From contig DGBF01000145.1 in assembly GCA_002384725.1 (NCBI GenBank), forward strand, positions 6,064 through 24,927: a stretch of DNA of 18,864 nt. The letters are read 5' to 3'. Under the pieces are notes generated by a model. The model ran no database searches and was not told the DNA's origin. It saw only the letters and a list, made by a program, of their open reading frames with translations. The translations under genes were made by a program, and so were the position numbers. Below, piece by piece: positions 1 through 8,221 of this stretch (the stretch's first letter is position 1; every line of letters begins with the position of its first letter). The stretch is from Flavobacteriales bacterium UBA4011 (GTDB taxonomy: Bacteria; Bacteroidota; Bacteroidia; Flavobacteriales_D; Crocinitomicaceae).

Positions 1-2325
1 TTAAGTGCACAAGACTATTCTCGTGTGAAAATTAATACAGATAAAGAAGGATTGAAACGTTTGTCTGCACTGGGTTTGGCAGTTGATCACGGAACGCATA
101 AACCAGGGTATTTTTTCATTTCGGATTTTTCGAAAGAGGAAATTGTTACTATGAGAACGGAAGGTTTTACTATTGAGATTTTAATTGCCGACGTTAAAAA
201 GCACTATGTAGAGCAAAACAAATTAGATTTTGTGCCGACGAAGAATGAAACGTGTCTGCCTAATTCAGGAGGTGGCGGTGGATTTGATCCAGTTGTCCCG
301 TCAAATTTTCAATTGGGTACTTACGCTGGATTTTTAACCTATCAAGAAATGCTAGATAATTTGGATGCTATGCACGCTCTTTATCCGAATTTAATCAACC
401 AAAGATCTGCCATCGATACTTTTCACACCATCAACGATTCGGTTATTTATTGGGTTCGAATGTCTGACAACCCAAACATTGATGAAAACAGTGAGAAAGA
501 AGTGATGTACTCTGCAGTCCACCATGCGCGTGAACCAAATTCAATGTCGGCAACCATTTTTTATATGTGGTATTTGTTGGAGAATTATGCCGGTTCCGAA
601 GAAATTCAGCACTTATTGAACAATACGGAAATGTATTTTGTACCTTGTTTAAATCCAGATGGATATATCTACAATGAGCTTACAGATCCGAATGGTGGTG
701 GAATGCACAGAAAAAACCGACGAAATGTGGGTACCTCAAACAAGGGTGTGGATTTGAATAGAAATTATTCTTACGGTTGGGGGACAACGGGAATTAGTTT
801 TGACCCGAATAACGATACCTATCCAGGAACTAGTGCGTTTTCAGAAGCGGAAACGCAAGCCATGCGTTGGTTTTGTGAAAATCACGATTTCAAATTAGCT
901 TTCAATGCACATACCTATGGCGATTTGTTGTTGTTTCCGATTGGGACGACTTCGAACGAATTTGCCGTTCATCATAATTATTTCGATCGATTTACAGGAT
1001 ACATGGTTCAGTACAACGGTTACAATAACATGAAGTCGTCTGGTTTATATCCAGCTTCAGGGGATTCTGATGATTATATGTACAACGATGATTTATCAAA
1101 CAAGCCGAGAATTTTTGCTATGACTCCAGAAATTGGTGGTACAGGTGGATTTTGGCCTGCATCGAGTCAAATAATTCCAAACTCGAAAAACATGGTTTTC
1201 CCAAATTTAATGTTGGCGCATATTGCTCATCTTTATTTGATTGTGGAAGATCAGGATCCAGAGAGATTGGCCAATTCGACTGGAAACTTCAATCATTTGG
1301 CGGAAAGAATCGGAATGGATACTGGTAATGTAATTGTCCAAATTCAACCATTGCAAAATATAGCGACAATTGGAGGTGCTCTGAATTATAATTTGGCTCA
1401 AATTACACCACAAACTGGAACTTTTGCCTATACTTTGTCTGCTGGGATTGCGATAAATGACACCATTAAATATGTCCTCGAAACGGTATATCCGACTTGG
1501 ACACATAGAGATACGATAGTAAAATTGTTTGGAACGTATCCTGTTTTTATTTTCGACGATGCAAGCACAGCAGGACAATGGAATGGACCATGGACGACAG
1601 AAACGCATACAACCTATTCGGCAAGCAAGGCGTATAGTGATTCTGAAAGTGGGAGTAATCCTGTCAATTATACGAATAATTCTTCTCGAACATTTGAATA
1701 TGCGACGCCAATTGATTTGACAAACGCCAATTATGCCGATGTTTCCTTCTTCGCGAAATGGGAAATAGAATCAGATTATGATTATTGTCAATTTCAAGTT
1801 TCTATCGATAACGGCAGCACATGGATTGGTCAATGTGGATTGTACACCGTGGCAGGAACTAGCGCAAACGGTTCTGTTCAGCCGAATGGCAAACCAGTAT
1901 GGGAAGGAACGAAGAACTGGGTTCGCGAAGATATTTCGTTATCAGATTATTTGGGTGAAACGATTAAAGTTCGCTTTATCTTAGAAGCAGACGGTGGAGT
2001 TCGCCAAGATGGCTTCTACTTCGATGATTTCACTATTCACAAGGGTACTTCAGGCGTTGGTTTAGATGAACATCAATTGTATTTCACCTTGTATCCGAAT
2101 CCATCACAAGGTGATTTTGTGATAAGTTCAAGTGAAAATTTAATGGGAAGTTCTTACCAATTATTGGATGCCAATGGTAAAGTAGTTTCTTCTGAGTTGA
2201 TTTCAAACAATGCAAGCGAATACATCGTGAAAACGGATAATTTTGCGAACGGGATTTACACTTTGGTTCTTCAGACGGCAAATGGACAAACGGCTTCGCC
2301 TAAGAAGTTGGTGTTGATGAAGTAG
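1..2325 (+). CDS. M14 zinc carboxypeptidase with T9SS type A sorting domain (5' truncated by window)
   Basis: Secreted metallopeptidase of the M14 family, which removes C-terminal residues from peptides. Numbering from the GTG at 25, the catalytic set is complete: HARE zinc motif (H167, E170), NPDG at 210-213, RKNRR just after it, GVDLNRN (N245, R246), third zinc ligand H296 in AHTYG, and catalytic E369 in TPEIGG. A beta-sandwich region around residues 510-680 resembles the domains attached to immune-inhibitor-A-type peptidases. The last ~80 residues (from about 685, LYPNPSQG) are a T9SS type A sorting domain. The frame is open to base 1 and reads LSAQ-DYSRVK before the GTG, which looks like the end of a signal peptide. 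The true start is therefore upstream of the window and GTG 25 is probably not it. Substrate specificity cannot be read from the sequence. Confidence 0.93.
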   Translation, partial: LSAQDYSRVKINTDKEGLKRLSALGLAVDHGTHKPGYFFISDFSKEEIVTMRTEGFTIEILIADVKKHYVEQNKLDFVPTKNETCLPNSGGGGGFDPVVPSNFQLGTYAGFLTYQEMLDNLDAMHALYPNLINQRSAIDTFHTINDSVIYWVRMSDNPNIDENSEKEVMYSAVHHAREPNSMSATIFYMWYLLENYAGSEEIQHLLNNTEMYFVPCLNPDGYIYNELTDPNGGGMHRKNRRNVGTSNKGVDLNRNYSYGWGTTGISFDPNNDTYPGTSAFSEAETQAMRWFCENHDFKLAFNAHTYGDLLLFPIGTTSNEFAVHHNYFDRFTGYMVQYNGYNNMKSSGLYPASGDSDDYMYNDDLSNKPRIFAMTPEIGGTGGFWPASSQIIPNSKNMVFPNLMLAHIAHLYLIVEDQDPERLANSTGNFNHLAERIGMDTGNVIVQIQPLQNIATIGGALNYNLAQITPQTGTFAYTLSAGIAINDTIKYVLETVYPTWTHRDTIVKLFGTYPVFIFDDASTAGQWNGPWTTETHTTYSASKAYSDSESGSNPVNYTNNSSRTFEYATPIDLTNANYADVSFFAKWEIESDYDYCQFQVSIDNGSTWIGQCGLYTVAGTSANGSVQPNGKPVWEGTKNWVREDISLSDYLGETIKVRFILEADGGVRQDGFYFDDFTIHKGTSGVGLDEHQLYFTLYPNPSQGDFVISSSENLMGSSYQLLDANGKVVSSELISNNASEYIVKTDNFANGIYTLVLQTANGQTASPKKLVLMK

Positions 2326-2374
2326 GTTGTTTTGATTTGAAGTTAGTTTTCGGAGAACAATTTATCGGCGATAC

Positions 2375-2516
2375 ACCTCCCTTAATCCCCCCATATTGGA
2401 GGGAAATAGCTAGTAGGTGAACATTAAAAGAGTTTAATCCAAAATAACGAAGCGAGATTTGAACATCCCTCATGCAAGTCTGCCTCTTCGGCAGACAGGG
2501 AGGAACAGAGGGAGGT
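2375..2516. repeat. Intergenic repeat-like element with 8-bp inverted ends and internal hairpins
   Basis: The spacer between the convergent carboxypeptidase and menC genes begins with ACCTCCCT (2375-2382) and ends with its exact reverse complement AGGGAGGT (2509-2516). Inside are CCTCC (2376-2380) opposite GGAGG (2398-2402), and a perfect 7-bp hairpin GTCTGCC-TCTTC-GGCAGAC (2478-2496). No T-run follows the hairpin on either strand, so it is not a classical terminator. No gene is visible in 2326-2544. Its C/G-rich blocks stand out against AT-rich surroundings and look like a dispersed small palindromic repeat, but only one copy is in this window, so the repeat status is inferred. Confidence 0.4.
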
Positions 2517-2544
2517 CTCTCCCCAAGCATTTAAAGAATCGATT

Positions 2545-3615
2545 CTACTTAAATAAGATCTCCCCACTCTCAACTTTTAGTCGAGATTCCGTATTGTTTA
2601 AATACAAACTCCCTGTCCCCAAACCATGATGTTTGTCTATTGGGAACTTCGATGTAAATTGCGCAATGCATGCCAAGCCCAGGTTCGATTCCAATGCTGA
2701 GGTCATCCACCAGTCAATGTTGCGTTCTTTGGCTAATTCAATCCATTCTTTAGAACCGAGGATTCCTCCGTGCAAAGATGGTTTTAGAATAATGTATTGT
2801 GGTTTGATATTGTCTAGCAATTTTATTTTATCCTCCTTAGAATGAATACCGATTAATTCTTCGTCCAAAGCAATAGGTAGAATGTTTTCGAGGCAAAGGT
2901 CAGCCATTGATTCATGCTGATTAGGAGCAATAGGTTGTTCGATAGAATGTAAATCCAATTGCGCCAGTTTCGTAAGTCTTTCGTGAACATTCTCCTTGGT
3001 GAAAGCTCCATTGGCATCCACGCGTAAAATCATTTTATCTTTTGGATGCGCGTTCCGAATTGATGAAAGCAGCTCTATTTCACTTTCAAAATTTATAGCA
3101 CCCACTTTCATTTTGATACAATTGAAGCCTAGTTCAACCTTATCCGCCATCTGATTTTTCATGAAATCAGGCGAACCCATCCAAACCAAACCGTTGATCG
3201 GAATTTTCTGTTCACCCTGATAAAAAGGCGTATCGAAATACAATTCAGATTTGCCGGCAGACCAATTCAGGACAGCCGACTCAAATCCAAATAGGAGTGA
3301 AGGGTATTTTTCAAAATCAGAATAAATGCGCGTCTTTTCCTTAATTGCGGTGAGCAAATCATATTCTTTCTGTCCTTCGAAATCTGTCAAATTGATCGCT
3401 GATGCCAGTTCTCGTAGTTTCGAAAGTAATTTCTCATACTGTTCGATACTTTCATAATCGGGGCTCAATCCTGGAATAACACTGCATTCACCAAGACCTA
3501 TTTTTCCATTTTCCATTATTTGGATAAACCAGGCCTGTTTCTCTGTCAAAATGCCTCTGGATGTTCCACTTGGGGTTTTGAATTGAAATATTTTATGTTC
3601 GAACTTAATATCCAT
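2545..3615 (-). CDS. menC: o-Succinylbenzoate synthase (enolase superfamily), menaquinone pathway
   Basis: 356-aa enolase-superfamily protein predicted to dehydrate SHCHC to o-succinylbenzoate, the aromatic ring-forming step of menaquinone synthesis. Visible hallmarks are the catalytic lysine pair K168-M-K170, metal ligands D200 (RVDANGAF), E226 (SIEQPI) and D251 (ALDEE), and the second catalytic lysine K278 (ILKPSLHGG). The capping domain occupies about residues 1-130 and the barrel the rest. Its ATG overlaps the end of menA by 11 bases (3605-3615), so the two are co-transcribed and probably translationally coupled. The neighbour settles the choice between OSBS and dipeptide epimerase, which share this fold. 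Length is normal for the family in Bacteroidota. Confidence 0.9.
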   Translation of the reverse strand: MDIKFEHKIFQFKTPSGTSRGILTEKQAWFIQIMENGKIGLGECSVIPGLSPDYESIEQYEKLLSKLRELASAINLTDFEGQKEYDLLTAIKEKTRIYSDFEKYPSLLFGFESAVLNWSAGKSELYFDTPFYQGEQKIPINGLVWMGSPDFMKNQMADKVELGFNCIKMKVGAINFESEIELLSSIRNAHPKDKMILRVDANGAFTKENVHERLTKLAQLDLHSIEQPIAPNQHESMADLCLENILPIALDEELIGIHSKEDKIKLLDNIKPQYIILKPSLHGGILGSKEWIELAKERNIDWWMTSALESNLGLACIAQFTSKFPIDKHHGLGTGSLYLNNTESRLKVESGEILFK

Positions 3616-4543
3616 GCATCAAATTATGGAAAAAATGGGATATGAATTGGACATTAATTAAGATGCCAAAGATCAAAGAAATGGCGAAGGTATTCAAAGC
3701 TACTTTTTTCAATTCTGGATCAAGATCTTCTTCCTTGTCGGTCTCCAAAACACGCTTCAAATGAAACAACAATGGAATAAGTGCAATGATAGATAATGGC
3801 GCTAAATCTCCATACATCAGCGACGAAAAAGCAAAAGCAAAACAAGCTATAAGTATCAAAGCTGTATGATAAATTTTGGCTTGCTCAATTCCCATTTTAA
3901 CCACTAAAGTAAACTTGCCCGATTTTTTGTCGTTAATGTGGTCACGCATGTTATTGAGATTCAAAACAGCAACGCTCAAGAGGCCCACACCGACTGCCAC
4001 TGGAACAATTTGCCAGTAAAAAAACGGCGCATATAATCCGTAAACACCAAGAACGCTTACTAGACCAAAAAAGATAAAGACAAACAAATCTCCTTTGCCG
4101 CTATAGCCATAGGCTTTTTTACCAAGTGTATAGAATAGAGCGGCCAAAGTTGCTCCAATCCCGAGGAAAATGTACGTCCAAATGCGACTTGAGGACATTT
4201 CACGTCCAGCCACCCAAATGAGTAATCCAGCAAATATCAAACTTAAAGCGGAAAGAAATGTTACTGCTTTTTTCATTTCTGAAACGGATATTTCGCCTGT
4301 TTGAGTCGTTCGTTTCGGACCAACTCGGTCTTCATTGTCTGTTCCCTTAAGATGATCGCCTAAATCGTTGGCAAGATTTGAAAGTACTTGGAGAAAAATA
4401 GTTGTGAACAGACTTAGAATAAAAATTAACGCGTTCCAATAACCCAATTTTAGTGCTATTAGCGAACCAATAATAATTCCCGACAGAGAAAGTGGTAGTG
4501 TTCGCAATCGCATTGCTTTGAGCCAAACCTTTGTTTTATCCAT
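3605..4543 (-). CDS. menA: 1,4-Dihydroxy-2-naphthoate polyprenyltransferase (UbiA family)
   Basis: 312-aa integral membrane prenyltransferase that attaches the polyprenyl tail to 1,4-dihydroxy-2-naphthoate, producing demethylmenaquinone in the cytoplasmic membrane. The two Asp-rich UbiA motifs are present: NLANDLGDH (N59, D60, D63) with downstream GPKR, and NLNNMRDHINDKKSGK (about 195-210; D201, D205). Between and after them are about eight to nine hydrophobic segments. It is the first gene of a two-gene unit with menC. A TAnnTTTG box ends only four bases before the ATG, suggesting a very short or absent leader. It sits divergently from the flavoprotein gene at 4798 across a palindromic spacer. 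Confidence 0.93.
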   Translation of the reverse strand: MDKTKVWLKAMRLRTLPLSLSGIIIGSLIALKLGYWNALIFILSLFTTIFLQVLSNLANDLGDHLKGTDNEDRVGPKRTTQTGEISVSEMKKAVTFLSALSLIFAGLLIWVAGREMSSSRIWTYIFLGIGATLAALFYTLGKKAYGYSGKGDLFVFIFFGLVSVLGVYGLYAPFFYWQIVPVAVGVGLLSVAVLNLNNMRDHINDKKSGKFTLVVKMGIEQAKIYHTALILIACFAFAFSSLMYGDLAPLSIIALIPLLFHLKRVLETDKEEDLDPELKKVALNTFAISLIFGILINVQFISHFFHNLMHGY

Positions 4544-4547
4544 TGTC

Positions 4548-4555
4548 CAAATTTA
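4548..4555 (-). promoter_or_regulatory. Candidate Bacteroidota -7 box for menA-menC
   Basis: Read on the minus strand this is TAAATTTG, an exact match to TAnnTTTG. It ends four bases before the menA ATG (4543), so the transcript would be leaderless or nearly so. No clear TTG -33 box is visible at the expected distance. Confidence 0.4.
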
Positions 4556-4574
4556 GGGTTTATCGAGTGGTTTT

Positions 4575-4740
4575 GCCACGAATTTCACTATTTTTCACGA
4601 ATGGTTTTTGGTAGACGGTAATAATTAATAATTCTGACATTGAGAATCCATCACTGGAAGTTTTATTTAATTTACTTTTCATGCCACATCAAAAAAACCT
4701 AACAAACCATACATTGGTGAAAATTCGTGCAATTCATGGC
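4575..4740. repeat. MITE-like palindromic intergenic element with GCCACGAATT ends
   Basis: The left side reads GCCACGAATTTCAC (4575-4588) followed by TTCACGAAT (4594-4602). The right side reads GTGAAAATTCGTGC (4717-4730) and AATTCATGGC (4731-4740), near-exact reverse complements of the left ends (one mismatch in the last block, one extra A in the other). The middle has no ORF. The pattern resembles the GCCACGAATT...AATTCGTGGC elements I recall between genes in flavobacterial genomes; that resemblance is from memory and only one copy is seen here. Confidence 0.5.
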
Positions 4741-4771
4741 TGAAATGTCATGATGTCTGGTGAAAATATAT

Positions 4772-4779
4772 TATGTTTG
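4772..4779 (+). promoter_or_regulatory. Candidate -7 box for the nitronate monooxygenase-like operon
   Basis: TATGTTTG matches TAnnTTTG and lies 18 bases before the ATG at 4798, leaving a leader of roughly a dozen bases. It lies inside any longer reading frame from 4750, so it argues for the 4798 start. A -33 element is not obvious. Confidence 0.4.
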
Positions 4780-4797
4780 CATAGTAAATCATTCGAA

Positions 4798-5754
4798 ATG
4801 GAAAGACCAGTACTTTGTGAATTGTTGAATATTGAGTTTCCAGTTATCATGGCGCCTATGTTTTTGGTTTCCAACGATAAAATGATAATTGAAGCTGTGA
4901 AATCGGGTATTACCGGAGCGATTCCAGCGTTGAATTATCGAACGACCGACGAACTTCGCGCAGCGATTCAAGGCATAAAAAAGGAAGTGGACGGACCGTT
5001 TGGGATCAACTTAATCGTTAATCAATCTAATTTCAGATACAAGGAACAATTGAAGGTTTGTTGCGAGGAAAAAGTGTCATTTATCATCACTTCTTTAGGT
5101 TCGCCCGAAGAAACGATTCGCGAAGCACATAAGGTTGGAACAAAGGTCTTCTGTGATGTCACTGATTTGAAATTTGCCAAGAAAGTGGAAGCACTAGGTG
5201 CCGATGCATTAATAGCAGTGAACAAGGAAGCTGGAGGGCATGCAGGAAATATACCGATGAATGAATTGGTTCCGATGTTGAACGAAAACTGCTCTATTCC
5301 AGTGCTTTCAGCTGGTGGAATAGGTACTGGGCAAGAATTGAAAGCAATAATCGAAAAAGGAGCTGCAGGCGCTTCAATGGGAAGCATTTTTATCGCAACG
5401 GAAGAAGCGCCCGTTTCTCAAGAATACAAGCAGGCCTGCGTGGATTATGGTGAGAAGGATATTGTAATGTCCACCAAGTTGTCTGGAACACCTTGTACAG
5501 TTATTAAAACTCCTTATGTTGAGAAAGTTGGAACTCGCCAAAATTGGCTTGAAAGATTCCTCAATAAGAACAAGAATTTGAAGAAATGGATGAAAGCCTT
5601 TACATTTATTAAAGGGATGAAATCTTTGCAAAAAGCAGCATTTAGTGCTACCTATAAAACAGTTTGGTGCGCTGGACCGAGTATTGAACATGTTAAAAGT
5701 ATTCGAAAAGTGTCTGAAATAGTAACGCAACTAAAACAAGAATACAATGGGTAA
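4798..5754 (+). CDS. Nitronate monooxygenase-like FMN-dependent oxidoreductase
   Basis: 318-aa TIM-barrel flavoprotein of the nitronate monooxygenase/2-nitropropane dioxygenase family, which oxidises alkyl nitronates using FMN and O2; some relatives have other substrates. Seen from the 4798 ATG: the N-terminal LLNIEFPVIMAPM strand typical of the family, EAGGHAG at 144-150 with the candidate catalytic H148, the phosphate-binding AGGIGTG at 172-178, and GASMGSIFIAT at 191-201. An upstream in-frame ATG at 4750 would add 16 residues unlike family N-termini, so 4798 is preferred. The stop overlaps the next gene by 8 bases, implying one transcript with the hotdog protein. The real substrate is unknown. 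Confidence 0.85.
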   Translation: MERPVLCELLNIEFPVIMAPMFLVSNDKMIIEAVKSGITGAIPALNYRTTDELRAAIQGIKKEVDGPFGINLIVNQSNFRYKEQLKVCCEEKVSFIITSLGSPEETIREAHKVGTKVFCDVTDLKFAKKVEALGADALIAVNKEAGGHAGNIPMNELVPMLNENCSIPVLSAGGIGTGQELKAIIEKGAAGASMGSIFIATEEAPVSQEYKQACVDYGEKDIVMSTKLSGTPCTVIKTPYVEKVGTRQNWLERFLNKNKNLKKWMKAFTFIKGMKSLQKAAFSATYKTVWCAGPSIEHVKSIRKVSEIVTQLKQEYNG

Positions 5755-6217
5755 GCCAATCTCTTTGAGTAAGTTAAAACGAAATATTTGGTTGCTCGGG
5801 AAGTTTAAAATTCCCATTTTAGGTTTTACCAACCCCAAATTGGTTTCTATTAATGAAGATGAGGTAGTGATGAAAATTAAACTACGCCGTCGGACTAAAA
5901 ATCATTTGAATTCGATGTATTTTGGCGCGTTGGCCGTAGGTGCAGATACCGCAGCTGGAATTCACGCTTACTATTTAGGCGTAGAGAAAGGTTTGAATTT
6001 ATCATTGGCCTTTAAATCGTGTAAGGCTGAATTTATAAAAAGAGCCGAAACAGACATAACTTTTGTTTGCAAAGAAGGGCGAAAAATTACCCAACAAATG
6101 GAGACTTCTCAATCCACAGGTGAGCGCCAAAATGAGGATATATTCGTCGAGGCATTCAATACGCAAAAGGAAATAGTAGCGACCTTCGTGATGACACTTT
6201 CTTTGAAGGTAAAATAA
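5747..6217 (+). CDS. DUF4442 hotdog-fold protein (putative thioesterase)
   Basis: 156-aa protein of the DUF4442 type, a hotdog-fold family related to acyl-CoA thioesterases. The sequence runs FTNPKLVSINEDEVVMKIKLRRRTKNHLNSMYFGALAVGADTAAG, with the central hotdog helix following NHLNSMYFGAL, then the beta-strand region through FVMTLSLKVK. The NxxGSxxxG-like placement agrees with the fold, but no single catalytic residue can be assigned. It begins within the last 8 bases of the flavoprotein gene, so the two are translated from one message. Whether it hydrolyses an acyl-thioester is inferred only from the fold. Confidence 0.75.
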   Translation: MGKPISLSKLKRNIWLLGKFKIPILGFTNPKLVSINEDEVVMKIKLRRRTKNHLNSMYFGALAVGADTAAGIHAYYLGVEKGLNLSLAFKSCKAEFIKRAETDITFVCKEGRKITQQMETSQSTGERQNEDIFVEAFNTQKEIVATFVMTLSLKVK

Positions 6218-6229
6218 AGTAAATACCCT

Positions 6230-6237
6230 TATATTTG
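6230..6237 (+). promoter_or_regulatory. Candidate -7 box for the rhodanese-DUF368-aroE unit
   Basis: TATATTTG matches TAnnTTTG exactly, 15 bases before the rhodanese ATG at 6253 and 12 bases after the previous stop codon. A TTTG at 6202-6205 could be the upstream box, though the 24-base gap is longer than usual. The downstream genes may thus have their own promoter. Confidence 0.45.
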
Positions 6238-6252
6238 CCGAAAATTTAAAGC

Positions 6253-6570
6253 ATGCAATGGATTACTCCAAAGAAATTACAGAAAGCGATTCTTTCATCC
6301 GAAAAATGGCAAATTGTAGATGTTCGCGAGTCTTACGAATGGGCGATATGCTCAATCAAAGCACTTCAAATCCCAATGGCGCAAATTTCCAAAAGACATA
6401 CTGAAATCGATAAAAACGGTTCAGTTGTAATCATGTGCAAAACAGGAAAGCGTGCTGAGGCAGTCGCAAATCTGATGGAATGTGAATACGGATTTGAAAA
6501 TCTATACATAATGGAAGGCGGAATCTTGAATTGGATTACTGAAATTGATAACCAACTAGAAACATACTAA
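6253..6570 (+). CDS. Single-domain rhodanese-like sulfurtransferase
   Basis: 105-aa cytoplasmic rhodanese domain. It shows DVRE at 23-26, the active-site loop C62-K-T-G-K-R67 in the order CxxGxR that binds persulfide, and the closing MEGGILNW motif at 87-94. Such single-domain proteins carry sulfane sulfur from thiosulfate or persulfides to acceptors. There is no signal peptide. The stop shares one base with the next start (TAATG), so it is coupled to the DUF368 membrane protein. The specific acceptor cannot be inferred; the neighbours (flippase-like protein and shikimate dehydrogenase) give no obvious sulfur theme. Confidence 0.88.
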   Translation: MQWITPKKLQKAILSSEKWQIVDVRESYEWAICSIKALQIPMAQISKRHTEIDKNGSVVIMCKTGKRAEAVANLMECEYGFENLYIMEGGILNWITEIDNQLETY

Positions 6571-7496
6571 TGAAAAGATCGCTTGCACAAAATGGATTGT
6601 TGACCCTAAAGGGAATAGCAATGGGAGCTGCAGATATTGTTCCTGGCGTTTCAGGCGGAACCATCGCATTTATCACCGGGATTTACGAAGAATTAATTTC
6701 GTCAATCAACAATATTAATCTGGGTGCATTAAAAGTTTTGCGAAAAGACGGATTGAAAGCGTTTTGGCAACATGTGAATGGAACCTTTTTTCTGTTTTTG
6801 TTCGTTGGAATTGGTGTTTCAGTATTAGGATTGGCAAAAATTGTTCGCTATTTACTTGAAAATGAAGCCGTTTTAACATGGAGTTTTTTCTTTGGTTTAA
6901 TTGTGGCTAGTGCTATACTGATTGGCAAAACTATATCGAAGTGGACGATTCCTGTGATTACCGCATTTGCCTTAGGAACCATAGCGGCCATGTATATCAC
7001 TTCCATCGAAACTACTGCATCGGTTTCAGGAAATTGGTACATTTTTATTAGCGGATGCATTGCCATTTGCGCCATGATTTTACCTGGAATATCAGGTGCA
7101 TTTATTTTGGTTTTAATGGGCTCTTATCATATTGTTTTAAAAGCTTTGGACAACAAAGATATTATGACAATTGCCGTTTTTCTTACCGGCTGTGTAGTTG
7201 GACTTTTGTCATTTGTTAGATTGCTTAAATTCCTCTTTACGAAATACAAAGAATTGACCATTGCCGTTTTGACTGGATTTATGATCGGTTCATTATATAA
7301 AGTATGGCCCTGGAAAGTAAATGTAGGTGATGCACCTTTGGTTGTGCACAGTGATGGTCGAGAGGACTGGATGATGACCAACGTTCTCCCTCAAGACTTT
7401 GCAGGTGATCCAAAATTAATTTTCGCTATCGGTTGCGCAATTATTGCACTCATCTTGGTACTTGGGTTAGAACGATTAGGTTCCAAAAAAGCATGA
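6570..7496 (+). CDS. DUF368 membrane protein, PopT-type undecaprenyl phosphate translocase family
   Basis: 308-aa polytopic membrane protein of the DUF368 family. Members (PopT) have been implicated in returning undecaprenyl phosphate across the cytoplasmic membrane for cell-wall and surface-glycan synthesis. The family signature appears twice, as expected for an inverted-repeat transporter: GAADIVPGVSGGTIAFITGIYEE (19-41) and MILPGISGAFILVLMGSY (169-186). Around eight to ten hydrophobic stretches span the chain. It starts at the last base of the rhodanese stop and ends in an ATGA overlap with aroE. Family assignment is firm; the transport role here is by homology only. Confidence 0.87.
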   Translation: MKRSLAQNGLLTLKGIAMGAADIVPGVSGGTIAFITGIYEELISSINNINLGALKVLRKDGLKAFWQHVNGTFFLFLFVGIGVSVLGLAKIVRYLLENEAVLTWSFFFGLIVASAILIGKTISKWTIPVITAFALGTIAAMYITSIETTASVSGNWYIFISGCIAICAMILPGISGAFILVLMGSYHIVLKALDNKDIMTIAVFLTGCVVGLLSFVRLLKFLFTKYKELTIAVLTGFMIGSLYKVWPWKVNVGDAPLVVHSDGREDWMMTNVLPQDFAGDPKLIFAIGCAIIALILVLGLERLGSKKA

Positions 7497-8221
7497 AGAC
7501 TTACGGATTAATAGGCGAATATATAGACCACTCTTTCTCTAAGGAATTTTTTACCCAAAAATTTACAGCTGAAGATATTGATGCTCGATATGAGAATTTT
7601 ACTTTGGCCCATATATCGGAGGTTGAAAGCCTCTTGAAGAGGGATGAATTGGATGGTTTAAATGTCACTGTTCCATATAAAGTTGCCATTCTTCCATATC
7701 TGGATCAACTGTCGGAAGAAGCCCTTAACATTGGAGCTGTCAATACTATTCAATTTCTATATGGAAAGAAAATTGGACACAACACCGATGCCTTTGGTTT
7801 CGCTCAATCGATCAAACCGTTCTTGACCTATCAGCATGAGCGGGCAATTGTTCTGGGGACAGGTGGCGCAAGCAAGGCAGTTTCGTACGTGCTTGAAAAC
7901 TTGGGCATTGATGTGATAAAAATAAGTCGTAATCCAAAAGACGAAAAGCAGTATGGGTATGATGAGGTGAATGACAACATGCTTAAGGCGTGTAAGTTGG
8001 TTGTAAATACTACGCCAGTTGGCACTTTTCCAGAAGTAGATAAATGTCCTCAGTTTCCATTTGAGTTTTTAACGGAGGAGCATTTGGTCATAGATTTGAT
8101 TTACAATCCTGAAAAAACGAATTTTTTGCGTCGTGCAGAAGAGAATGACGCGGTAATATTGAATGGTCGACCTATGTTGGAGCAACAAGCTTTGAAGGCT
8201 TGGGAGATTTGGAGTCGATAA
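7493..8221 (+). CDS. aroE: Shikimate 5-dehydrogenase
   Basis: 242-aa NADPH-dependent enzyme reducing 3-dehydroshikimate to shikimate for aromatic amino acids and the chorismate that also feeds menaquinone. Motifs: DHSFSK (12-17, substrate serines), NVTVPYK with catalytic K63, GAVNT (81-85, N83), GHNTDAFGF with D99, nucleotide loop GTGGASK (122-128), VNTTPVG, and GRPMLEQQA (Q231). The frame is open further upstream to an ATG at 7433, but that would add 20 residues unlike the family and lie deep in the DUF368 gene. The ATG at 7493, overlapping the DUF368 stop as ATGA, gives a normal N-terminus (MKTYGLIG) and translational coupling. It is a little shorter than typical 260-280-aa AroE proteins. 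Confidence 0.93.
   Translation: MKTYGLIGEYIDHSFSKEFFTQKFTAEDIDARYENFTLAHISEVESLLKRDELDGLNVTVPYKVAILPYLDQLSEEALNIGAVNTIQFLYGKKIGHNTDAFGFAQSIKPFLTYQHERAIVLGTGGASKAVSYVLENLGIDVIKISRNPKDEKQYGYDEVNDNMLKACKLVVNTTPVGTFPEVDKCPQFPFEFLTEEHLVIDLIYNPEKTNFLRRAEENDAVILNGRPMLEQQALKAWEIWSR

Noticed and set aside
2478..2496. Hairpin GTCTGCC-TCTTC-GGCAGAC as a terminator
   Set aside because: No T-run follows on either strand; better explained as part of the intergenic repeat-like element.
4750..4797. Upstream in-frame ATG that would lengthen the nitronate monooxygenase-like protein by 16 residues
   Set aside because: The extra residues do not resemble the family N-terminus, and the best promoter box (4772-4779) lies within them; MERPVLCELLNIEFPVIMAPM from 4798 is a normal start.
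7433..7492. Longer aroE reading frame
   Set aside because: It would lie inside the DUF368 coding region and adds a non-family N-terminus; the ATGA overlap at 7493 gives the canonical MKTYGLIG start.
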